This document shows, piece by piece, positions 1 through 8,540 of a DNA stretch of 20,726 nt. Numbering within the stretch: position 1 is the stretch's first letter; each line of letters begins with the position of its first letter. Origin of the DNA: Ophiothrix spiculata (taxonomy: Eukaryota; Echinodermata; Ophiuroidea; Amphilepidida; Ophiotrichidae); NCBI GenBank assembly GCA_000969725.1, contig JXSR01S019638.1. One strand, given 5' to 3'. Made by a program: the position numbers and the translations under genes. The notes under the pieces are model-generated. The model made no database searches, had not been told where the DNA came from, and saw only the letters and a program-made list of their open reading frames with translations.

Positions 1-574
1 AATTTAACATCTGATGCCGAAATAACTTTTGAATTATCGTTCTTTTTCCCTCTACATGTGAATTCGCTCACCCTTAAGAAACCAAAAAAGGCAAGAATGA
101 ATGTTGCTTTAAATAAAATCCCTTCAAAATTAGACAAGCACAATGAATCCAACGCTAATAAAAAAATTTCTAACATGCCTGTAGATCACGGAAGCCGATT
201 ATCGGGTTTCGCTTTCAGCCTACGACACACCCCTCCTTTAGCTTAGTAATAAGAAAAGAGTTTGTTGGATCTAACCAATTATTGATCTTGTGTACGAATG
301 ATAGTGCTGATATGGCAACAGATATTGAGGAGGGCGCTCTCCCCGATAATGATAAGGAAGAAATGAATGCAATTATTTGAAATTGTAGGGCTGGCCAATT
401 TTGAGCCAAATTGAACTGTTTTCTAAAATAAATGAAATTAGTAATGCATCGGCTATATGCTGCCCAAGTTCCTGATGCTAATGATGCTGAAAGTAGACGG
501 CTTGTCTCTTGTTCTAAAGGTTCCAGAGAAATTCCGTTACTACCATGCCCATTGGTTCTGCTGATGGTGCCAGA
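1..574 (-). pseudogene. tyrosine recombinase of the Ngaro-like element, broken and truncated by the window edge
   Basis: Read on the minus strand from 574, the frame shows an N-terminal SAM-like core domain (residues such as GTWAAYSRCITNF, then SISVAISALSFVHKINNWLD and PTNSFLITKLKEG). This pattern is characteristic of DIRS/Ngaro recombinases. At 225-230 an ACACAC run looks like a 2-bp slip: the homologous frame resumes directly after it (CRRLKAKPDNRLP). A TGA at 186-188 follows. The frame then stays open to base 1 and includes ILAFFGFLRVSEF, where the arginine (codon 72-74) matches the first catalytic Arg of tyrosine recombinases. The rest of the catalytic set (His-x-x-Arg, Tyr) would lie beyond the window. 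The frame begins after a stop at 575-577, overlaps the pol 3' end by about 61 bases in the -1 frame, and has no ATG before the conserved domain. Confidence 0.85.
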
Positions 575-2457
575 TTAATGAAGCGCTCCATCTGAAAACG
601 TGAAAGAGCATCGGCAATATTGTTTAATTTGCCTTCAATATGCCTTGCACAAAATGATATATTCAATTTCAGGCATTGAAGAACGAAAAACCTGAGCAAC
701 TTCATAATCTTAGGGCATTTTGACGTTTGCTTATTTAGTATAGACACAACTGCTTTATTGTCCGACCTAAGCAAGATTCTTTTTCCTTTCAATTCCTTGC
801 CCCACAATGTAATCACAACGATAATTAAAAAAAATTCCAACCATACAATCGAGCTCTCATTTCCAATTGACTGCGGCCACTTGCCCTGGAACCATTTCTT
901 ATCAAAGTAACCACCAAATCCCAATTGTGCACTCGCGTCCGTAAAAAAATGCAAATCATTTTCGTCCCATAACCTTTGATCAATGAAGATTGAGGTCCCA
1001 TTAAAATGATTTAGAAACACTTGCCACATCCTTAAATCACTTTTGATGCACTCATTTATCCTTATTAAATGCCATGATTGTTTTACTCCACATGTAATAT
1101 CAATTAAGCGCCGTAAAAAAGCCCTACCGGGAGATACTGCTTTGCATACAAATGACAAAGATCCTATAAGTGACTGAATTGCCCTAAGTGACATTTTTGT
1201 TGAATTCAAAGCTTCAGATACTTTATTCTTGATCTCATTCAATTTCTTGGGCGGAATAGACACCGTTTGTTGATTTGCATCGATTTCGAGTCCTAGATAA
1301 GTTAATTTCGAAGCAGGACCTACTGATTTTTCCGCTGCCAATGGTACCCCTAATTCTCTGCATATTTTTTCAAAGCATTTAACCATAAACTCACATGACA
1401 TCTTTCTTTCCGAATTCTGACCTCCTACGAAAAGAAAATCATCCATATAATGTGATATATTGCTGGACAATGTTTGATTTCTAACTGCCCATTCTAAGAA
1501 GGACAAAAATTGCTCAAAATAGGCTGGAGAGCAAGAAGCACCCATGGGTAGAGCCTTATCAATAAAGTATTCATCACCAACTTGTATTCCTAATAATTGA
1601 AAGTCCGCTGGATGGACTGGAAGAAGCCTAAACGCTGATTCAATGTCAGCCTTCGCCATTAACGCTTGTTTCCCTACCCTTGCTACAATATGTACTGCAT
1701 CATCGAAACTTGCGTATTTAACCGCACATAATTCTGGATCTATTCCTTCATTAATTGAGCTACCATCCGGATAAGATAAGTGTTGGATTAATCAAAATTT
1801 TCCTGGTTCGGATTTCGGTACTAAACCAATTGGAGAAATTATCAAATCTGGTAATGGTTCATTTACATAAGGACCAGCCATCCGTTTTAAATTGACTTCC
1901 TTTGACAGTTTTTCTAATGCTAACGCATTATTCTTAATAACGGATGGAAGATTTGGTGACACTCTACCGACCCTAGTACCCTGAAATCCAAGTCTAAACC
2001 CATATGAAAATCCGTCACTAAGAAATTGCGCTGATTTACGATTAGGGTATGAATTGAGAAGTTGAATTAAATTGTCTAATTTAATTGGCGACGGGTATTT
2101 GCAACATACACAAGGAGCGGCATCCTTACAAGGCTGTGGGTCCATATAATGTGGGTCCATATAATGTGTGCCGCTAACCTTGTTTTGCGCATTTGTTTGC
2201 ACCATGACCAGGTTGTTTGCAATTTGTGCATTTGTGACTGTATTTACATTGTGCACGACTACACTTTCCTTTGTTGAAGTCAATGCACACATTTTCGGAG
2301 GGAAATTTCTTGGGCAATTGCTGCTTCTCAAAGCTACCAAATCACTTTCGAAACCCCTGAAACCGATTGCGATTAGGTGTGTTGAACCTGTTTCTTTGAA
2401 TGAACTGCGATTGTGTTGACCTACTTGACGCAACATATAATGCCCATAATTCACCAT
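514..2457 (-). pseudogene. pol: reverse transcriptase and RNase H of the Ngaro-like element, one in-frame TGA
   Basis: One minus-strand frame runs from about 2457 to the TAG at 514-516 and is interrupted only by TGA at 1792-1794. Before the stop come a leader with PIKLDNLIQLL and then IISPIGLVPKSEPGKF. After the stop the frame continues LIQHLSYPDGSSINEGI, the conserved fingers segment of DIRS/Ngaro polymerases. The family has an arginine where the TGA stands, so a CGA to TGA change is likely. The palm follows with KADIESAFRLLPVH (first catalytic Asp), LPMGASCSPAYFEQF and YMDD (1438-1449). Next is KLTYLGLEID. The RNase H domain keeps its acidic set: FFTDAS, WLEFF, LRSDNKA and IADALSR. The upstream part of the frame overlaps the gag 3' end, so the true start is unclear. 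Apart from the TGA the domain looks intact, which suggests fairly recent inactivation. Confidence 0.9.
2136..2165. repeat. perfect 15-bp tandem duplication inside pol
   Basis: The unit GTGGGTCCATATAAT occurs twice in a row. In the pol frame it encodes the duplicated residues HYMDP, HYMDP. It lies just beyond the gag stop at 2174, so it changes only the pol frame and keeps it open. It looks like a replication-slippage duplication. Confidence 0.9.
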
Positions 2458-3868
2458 CTATAGTGCACCATGACCTAGATGGCTGAGCTTGCTGGTGCAT
2501 TCGAAAATGTTGGTCATATGAACGCCAACCAAAATCGCCAAAGCGGAAAGATGCAGAGCGAATTATATCAGCATACTTTAAGAGTTCTTGAATTCTAGAT
2601 GGGTGCCTTTGAATGTAAATCGCGCAGTATGTTAAGAAAGCGTTTGTCCATGCACTTATTGATGAAATTTGGAATTTTGGCTTATTCCGCTTCCAAACTA
2701 ATTCCCCTTCCAAATTTACTGAAAGAGCCACACCCAAATCGTTTTGGTTCAACGAGAAATCGCGTTTCTCAATCAAAGTGGCAAAATCAACATACTCCCC
2801 GTTCATTATCTTTAGTTTGACTGCTGGTGACACCATAGACCCAAGTGGGTTACAAATAGAATTTGAAGGAGTGACTCCTGTTTGAAGTTGACCAATGGGT
2901 ATATCATGACCTAAAATATCAGATTGACCAGAATTTATACCAGTTGCACTAGACATCGATGATGGATATGTTGTGCTGTCTAAACGCACAGCATTAATCA
3001 AATTAGAGGTACTTGCAATTTGATTAAATTGATTTGAGAGATTCCCCCCAATATTTCTGTGCACGTTTATCCCAGCACCTCGACCAATTGATGTAGCCAT
3101 CAGACCCCCTGCATTTACAACAGGATTTGGGATTTGGGCATTGATACAAGTACCTCCTTGTGTTCCTATTGAGACGTCTAAGGCAGTTGGAATTGTATTT
3201 TGATTTAAACTATTGCCTGTGTTTGATGAGAGAATCAAATTACTGCACGGAATCATATCAACTTGTGCTCTTACATAATTTGTAGGGCCTAATGCTAACG
3301 CCCCTACCCCGGTATTCTTATCTACCAATGCTTGTGTTGTTGGAGGGGCCCCTAATGCTGCTGGTATCGAAGTTTGGTTTAAACCATTGACTGTATATGC
3401 AGATAGTGCATTTTGCGCATTACTGCTTAAAAAAGTACCATTTTGTGTGTTTACGGAGTCTAGGATGCCTTCGGCTGGTGGCCTCACCCCCGGATTATTG
3501 ACAAATGCCTGGGTTGTATGGGGGCCCCTAACCACTGATGGTACCGAAGTTTGGTTTAAATTTCGTCTAAACAATGTACTCTGCGTATTACTCTGCTCCG
3601 CTGCTTGATTTCGAGGTTGAATCCCTTCTCGTTCATGTTGTTGTTGATGTTGACCATCTTGATGCTGTTGCATCGGCTCCTGACGTTGCTGCTGCTGTTG
3701 ATCGTGACGTTGAACTTGCTCTTGGGATAAACGCCTTGAATTGTGTGCCCCTCTGGACGATCTAGTTATTCTTCCGCTATTTACAGAATGATTTTTATTA
3801 TTTTCAACACGACCACGTCCACGACCACCTCGTCCTCTGTTATTCCTGCCACGCTGTTGCCGACCCAT
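2174..3868 (-). pseudogene. gag-like protein of the Ngaro-like element, interrupted by TGA
   Basis: The ATG at 3866-3868 has a favourable context (A at -3, G at +4). The N-terminus is an Arg/Gly-rich segment (RGRGGRGRGR), then a Gln/His-rich stretch, then a low-complexity middle with three loose copies of a block built around LNQTSVP / LNQTSIP / LNQNTIP. The C-terminal third resembles the conserved Gag domain of Ngaro/DIRS elements: VKLKIMNGEYVDFATLIEK, WTNAFLTYCAIYIQRHPS, SYDQHFRMHQQ and IDGELWALYVASS. A TGA at 2342-2344 stops the frame after RFQGFRK. The same frame stays open for 55 more codons to TAG at 2174-2176, and this tail holds the nucleic-acid-binding motifs: a CCCH-type finger (C-x7-C-x4-C-x3-H) followed at once by a retroviral-type knuckle (C-x2-C-x4-H-x4-C). 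The intact gene would therefore have been about 564 residues. The role is presumably to bind and package the element RNA. Confidence 0.85.
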
Positions 3869-4326
3869 CGTTGAAATTTGGTGAGTCTAAAAGAAATAAC
3901 CGTTGTATTATTTGTGTGAATTAGTCGGAACAAAACTTTTCTTCAGGATTATTGTTTATAATATTGATGATACGGAGCTCCTATCGACTTGCATGTACAT
4001 GTATATTTATCAAATTCGACTCATGTAGACCCTCGAAGATTTTTTGTTTGTTTGTTTGTTTGAACTATGTTGATAATCCCTTCTATTATTTTCGATGTTA
4101 CTCCATAACCATTTTATACCACGAGAGTGCCATATAAATATAAACTATATCGCTGAAGCCAGAAGAAATATATATTTTTTTTTCTTCAAGTTAAAACAAA
4201 ACTGCATTTCCACTATGAATATTGACCATCAAGCACCATTCCTTTTTTAAAATGTGAAAATCTGCCAGATGTTTCCAATTTACAGACTGCTACAACACAT
4301 TGAAATAATTGCCATAAATACTATGA
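3869..4326. other. upstream of gag, no gene seen; likely 5' part of the retroelement
   Basis: This AT-rich stretch lies directly 5' of the gag start (minus-strand sense) and probably holds the leader and left terminal repeat of the Ngaro-like element. I found no sequence in the window that repeats it, which is expected because the matching 3' repeats are off the left edge. A (GTTT)4 microsatellite sits near 4044-4060. Confidence 0.4.
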
Positions 4327-4330
4327 TTTT

Positions 4331-4493
4331 CTTCAAATTGTTGCTTTCAGATAACAGCAATTATCCAAATTCTGCTTCTTGCGAGTCCAACTGAACCAAT
4401 AGTTTTTTCACATTTCTGTTTGTTTTTTAACTGCAGGATTCAAAAATGACTTCAAATTGTTGCTTTTGGGTAACAGCAATAATCCAAATTCTG
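4331..4493. repeat. pair of 44-bp direct repeats, 119 bp apart
   Basis: Positions 4331-4374 and 4450-4493 match at about 40 of 44 bases (both start CTTCAAATTGTTGCTTT and end AATCCAAATTCTG or ATCCAAATTCTG). They may be subrepeats in the 5' region of the retroelement or of another repeat. No coding frame covers them. Confidence 0.75.
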
Positions 4494-5830
4494 TTGCTCC
4501 GTTTTTTGTTGTTTTAAATTAAAATAGTTTCAAAGTTAATGTGTGTCTTTGAGCAATCAATTAAAATTAAGCGTGTCGACAGATTCGATTCGTTTCCAAT
4601 CACAATTTTGCCATCGCCAATGTTTCATAAAAAATTGTAATTTTCCACCTACCAGTTCCCAACGTTTCAACTCGACGATGCCAATGTCCTTGTCGTTATT
4701 TTCCAAATTGCTTGCCACAAATAACAATTATTCAAATCTGCCAATGCTGTTCTGCTTTCACATAAAACAGTAAATATTATCCATAAGTATCATGAATGAT
4801 GAAGAAGAACCGTTTTCTGAACACATAAAATTGCTGCTACCACAAAACAAAATTGCTGCTACCACAGCAGATGATCGGTATTGAATGACGGAAAACCTAG
4901 AAACGAAGCCTTGCCGCTCCCTTGACTCGATTTAAGAGATAATGTGATTGCCTAAGGCCTTAAACGAAATTTTCATGGCCTAAACCGAACTTGCCGATTG
5001 GCGAATACAAATGTAGCAAAGAGCGTCCATGGCAACGGCAGTGAAAAGCTGCCTACGCGACAACAAACACCCCTCCGACAAAATGGTGGGGTCCCGCTGG
5101 CTTGGATAAGTGGTTTTTCTTGCGCAAGCGAAATAAAAACTTATTTTTTCTTGTGGCAAGCCATCGCAGAAGTATGCAAATGTGTCATGCTATATTGTGA
5201 CAACTCAAGTTAAAAATAGATTTGACTTCTGCCACAGCTAAACAATGCAACCATGACAGCTATTCGGAAACGACCTTTAAAATAAGGTGTAATAACCCCA
5301 TGCTTGCCCTTGCTAAACAGCTATTCAACAAAATACCTCATTATTATAAATTAAAAATAGGATACCTAATTGAAATAACCTTTACATACAGGACATAATA
5401 CAATAGGTTAATTAGAGTTGTGATATTATTTGTTGACCTTCAAAAAGAAATTATTTTGATGAGAGTGTGATAATTATTGGTCATCATCTGTAAATCAACA
5501 GGTTTCCATAGAAACCAATGATATTGCTTTTAGTAAATTGTTTCCTGCTTTCATTCCACATTACATCCATAAAACACTGAACAAGGTTACCATTTTGAAT
5601 GCGAGTACAAATAATCAATACTGGAGACCCTGAGTTTGTTTCCTCTTTATCCAGCTTTGCATTCATGCTGCTTCTGACACTGAAAAAGGATAGGCCTATA
5701 TTCATAAAGAAATTTATAAATGAATTCGGCTTAACATATTTATAGTAGATAGCCTCATCAGTGTTTAGCACAGCTTTCTATGACGAAGGTCTGAAAGGAA
5801 TGAAAACCGAAGTGTCCAGAGGAAAACCTG
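4494..5830. other. non-coding AT-rich stretch apart from the short repeat above
   Basis: Only short open frames without recognisable domains occur here. The part around 4900-5110 is somewhat richer in CpG and GC (for example near 5020-5100) but shows no terminal repeat or splice pattern I can defend. A minus-strand frame at 5484-5771 has no homology I recognise. Confidence 0.4.
4827..4865. repeat. two-copy 22-bp tandem repeat
   Basis: AAAATTGCTGCTACCAC occurs at 4827-4843 and again at 4849-4865, giving a period of 22. It is a short duplication with no associated gene. Confidence 0.85.
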
Positions 5831-5839
5831 CAGAGAAAT

Positions 5840-6172
5840 TTTAGACTGGTAATTTGAAACAAGCTTTGCTCAAGCTTGGAACTTGAAAACATATGGTCGA
5901 AATTAAGTTAACTTTTCCACATACATTTATGTTGTGCTCTACTATTTATCTAGCTAGAAAAGAGATGAGGTTTTCATCACATCACAATCATGAACAGGTC
6001 TGGAAAAAATGTTTTTTTCCCGGGAAGCTGGCCACATTGGTCACATATTTTTCTATTAAAAATATCGAAATTTCCCACCAAATGGTCAAATTTCCCACCA
6101 AATACTCTAATTTCCTGGGAAGGAGCTTCCTGATTTCCACACTTTTTCCCACCCTGCTCATGAATTTCACCT
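5840..6172. mobile_element. partial copy of the TTAA element seen whole at 13331-13646, interrupted by a hAT-like insertion
   Basis: 5840-5994 plus 6157-6172 aligns with the right half of 13331-13646: CATACATTTATGTTGTGCTCT against CATACATTTATATTGTACTCT, then AGAAAAGAGATGAGGT against AGAAAAGAGGTAGGGT. The right end reads TCACCT followed by TTAA at 6173-6176, as in the full copy. The left half is missing or too diverged to see. Confidence 0.65.
5995..6156. mobile_element. 162-bp hAT-like miniature inverted-repeat element
   Basis: The left end CAGGTCTGGAAAAAATG and the reverse complement of the right end, CAGGGTGGGAAAAAGTG, form terminal inverted repeats. Flanks are ATCATGAA (5987-5994) and CTCATGAA (6157-6164), an 8-bp duplication with one mismatch. 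CAGGG-like ends with 8-bp duplications are the hallmark of hAT elements. The related sequence near 13628-13640 reads GAATCATGAATT without the insert, an empty site. Inside, AAATTTCCCACCAAAT is tandemly repeated around 6068-6105. The element has no coding capacity. Confidence 0.8.
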
Positions 6173-6179
6173 TTAAGCT

Positions 6180-6260
6180 GCAGTCTCTAATTTGATTACA
6201 GTAGTCTGGGAAACTAATTTGGTATCACTGTACTTGTCTCATGAATTAATACACAACCCT
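6180..6260. repeat. dispersed repeat with a relative at 7965-8060
   Basis: GATTACAGTAGTCTGGGAAACTAATT here resembles GATTGCAGTAGTCTGAGATACTAATT near 7982, followed in both by a GTCTC-containing stretch and TTCATGA or CATGAATT. It is an unclassified repeat. Confidence 0.5.
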
Positions 6261-6745
6261 TCTTCAGTTATCAATTCAATGCGATTGGATTAACACTTAA
6301 ACACTCTCAAGTACTGCCTCTTCAAACTAAGATTTTCAGACAAATCCTCTTGGATGTAGACAAGTATACATAAATTTAAAAACAGATAAAGCGATTCTTA
6401 AAGGAAATATTGAAATAAAAAACTATCGCTGAACATAAATCTGTTTCGATAAATATTCATTCATTGTTTCTGTTCAAAACTTACCTCCAAGTGATGACAA
6501 TGTTTATGTCTGCCTTGATCTCAAAATATGGCGAATGAAGTTGTCAGCAAATCAAAACATTGAATGATATGTATGCGGTTGACAACGTGCTGTGGCAATT
6601 CTTTTGTCCCATCAACTTGTTATGCAGTGTCGCTTATGTTACTTAAAATATTATGTTAAGATTATGATTATATATTTTTTTTTTCAATTTAAAGTCAATT
6701 TCAATTTGAATCCAATTTGATGACGGTATTGAGTAAGGACCGCTA
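6261..6745. other. no gene or clear element seen
   Basis: This is AT-rich sequence with no open frame of note, no terminal inverted repeats I could match and no splice-bounded frame. Confidence 0.4.
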
Positions 6746-7105
6746 AGGATTAAGGTTCAAGGTTCAAGGTTCAAGGTTTTATTTCCCATAAGACATACAA
6801 TATAAAATATCTTTGTAGTACATAATTTTACAAAAAAGAGTCTTACGGAGGAGTAGACCAGAAGGCCAATAAGGCCAGAAATTAGTCTACCCCTTTAAAG
6901 AAGAATATTGTTACAGGAAAAGAAAGCTCATGAGTAATTAACAAGACAATACACTAAGGATGCCGACCCAAAAGATGCAAGTGAAAATAATGTTTCAATC
7001 ATATTTATTGATAAGAGATTTTTTGAGTTGGTTGCGGAAGTGCTTTGCAGTTTTAGAATCTTTAATTAATTTAGGAAGAGAGTTCCACATAATTGGACCA
7101 ACTCT
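6746..7105 (-). mobile_element. 3' end of a CR1/L2-like non-LTR retrotransposon, 5'-truncated
   Basis: On the minus strand, 7105 down to the TGA at 6995-6997 reads as 36 codons containing RVGPIMWNSLPKLIKDSK, then KHFRNQLKKSLI. This is the familiar C-terminal end of reverse transcriptases in CR1/L2/Jockey-type elements (the GP-x-IWNSLP block followed by F-x-x-LK-x-x-L). Just upstream the frame has a stop at 7106-7108, so the copy is decayed. The 3' untranslated region follows, with a hairpin whose outer stem is GTAGAC (6853-6858) and GTCTAC (6885-6890). The element ends in a short tandem tail of a 7-bp unit at 6752-6778 (AACCTTG on the minus strand, about four units). Simple-repeat tails and 3' hairpins are typical of this group, where the reverse transcriptase recognises the 3' end. 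Confidence 0.8.
6752..6778. repeat. 7-bp tail repeat of the non-LTR element
   Basis: AAGGTTC occurs three times in tandem, followed by AAGGTT. It lies exactly where the minus-strand 3' end of the CR1/L2-like fragment is expected and marks the insertion boundary. Confidence 0.85.
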
Positions 7106-8540
7106 TTAAGGGTACCAAATCTTTGGTAGAAAATAACTTTACTTCAATTTAGTGTTTGCTACATATTATTTAAGAAAGTTAGATGATAAAATATTGATAA
7201 GTATTCAAACCCAATCATTATATAAAATATTTTTCTCCTTGTAAGTAATAGCATTACAGATCTGACGAGATTGTTAATAATATTAGAAAAGAGATGATTG
7301 CTTGCAAAAATATGTATAGGAAGACCTACAATTTGTTGTCCAAAGCAAAAATCCCCATCTCATCAGAAAACAAACTTGATGCATAGCAGATCAAAACGAT
7401 TAATATAACACAAAACAAGATACTTTATAAATGGAACACTGATCATGAAAAAATATACTTTTTAAAAAATGTTGACCCATAACATGGGGGTTCTTTTCTA
7501 GCAACATTTTGAAGGGTATATGAGTGTTTGGTTTTTTGGAATGTATTTAAATGAAAAGTAGACAAAATTTCCTTTATTTTGATATCAATTTGACTCATTT
7601 TGACATTCAGTGTTTGATTTCCTGCCATTTTATTCAAAAAGCATAAAATTAAAGCAAAAATATGTGAAAATCCCATTCATTTGTAATGCACAATGTGTGA
7701 AACAATGGTTTACATTTGGCGGGCAAGTAAAAGTACACAACAATGTCCAATTATTGAGGTTTTGGTAATTAAAAGTTTAATTTATACTTTGACAAAATTT
7801 TCAAGCCAAAATAAATAAGTTTCAGGCTTAAAAAATTCCAAAATGGCCGCCAAAATTACGAAACGGCGAAAATGAGTAAAAATTAAAAAAAAAAAAAAAA
7901 TTCTTAAATTCCCACTAAAAATTTGCCAATATAAAACCGTCATGTCATTTTAAACCTGCTATCTATGAGCCTCTGCAAAAATGATTGCAGTAGTCTGAGA
8001 TACTAATTACATACTATTATGCCTGTCTCTATCTATAGGGAAACTAATTCATGAGCAGTGCATCAAGCACAGTGATCGAATACTTGAGCACTGGGAATTT
8101 CTTTGAAAATTGCAGGAAATTGAGGTTGGTATTGTTAATTGAAGAAAAAATGATGATTAAAATCACGATATCAAATAAGAATGATATTAAATATTGAGTC
8201 AAATTTTAGTACCAATTAAGTTTTCAGTGAAAATATTACCACATCTTAATGAAATATCATATCTTTTGCCTTCTTGGTGTTTATGGCAATGAGTTTTATA
8301 AAATAATCTTACCACTTCTTGATATCATTTGAAAAATATATGCCCTCTTATCTGAAGGTTCTCTTTCCCCTTATATGTTTGCTTTTTGTTTTTGAGGCAA
8401 AGTTATCGAACTTATACATCATGGTCTTGGAGGTTTAGATTGCACTTTGACGTAGTCCTACAATGTATGCATATATAACTTTGATGTATAACATACGTTT
8501 TTTCAATCAGGTGTAAAGCTACATTTATGACTTCAGATGG
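7106..8540. other. non-coding stretch with scattered repeat words
   Basis: The first part may be further decayed non-LTR sequence. A 16-base A run lies near 7887-7903. AAAATGGCCGCCAAAAT near 7841-7857 is also present at about 20613-20628. Part of 7965-8060 is related to 6180-6260. I found no coding frame with recognisable content. Confidence 0.45.

Larger units (their letters stand above)
1..3868 (-). mobile_element. Ngaro-like tyrosine-recombinase retrotransposon, partial and decayed
   Basis: Three coding blocks lie head to tail on the minus strand in the order gag, reverse transcriptase/RNase H, tyrosine recombinase. That order, with a recombinase in place of a DDE integrase, is typical of the Ngaro group of DIRS-like elements; DIRS1 itself places the recombinase differently. 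Such elements are thought to replicate through a circular DNA that the recombinase inserts without target duplication. The copy is cut by the left window edge inside the recombinase, so its 3' split repeats are not visible. The 5' end lies above 3868 and I could not fix it. At least two nonsense codons are certain in gag and pol, and a frameshift plus one more nonsense codon sit in the recombinase, so this copy is not autonomous. The right limit given is only the gag start codon. Confidence 0.88.

Noticed and set aside
58..246. Plus-strand open frame of 62 codons
   Set aside because: It lies antisense to the recognisable recombinase domain and has no domain of its own.
2168..2419. Plus-strand open frame opposite the gag/pol overlap
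   Set aside because: It is a shadow of the minus-strand gag and pol frames, which carry clear motifs.
3869..5110. Exact 5' end and terminal repeat of the Ngaro-like element
   Set aside because: The matching 3' repeats are outside the window, so no boundary can be shown.
5893..6195. Plus-strand frame of 100 codons
   Set aside because: It crosses both boundaries of the hAT-like insertion, so it cannot be an ancestral gene.
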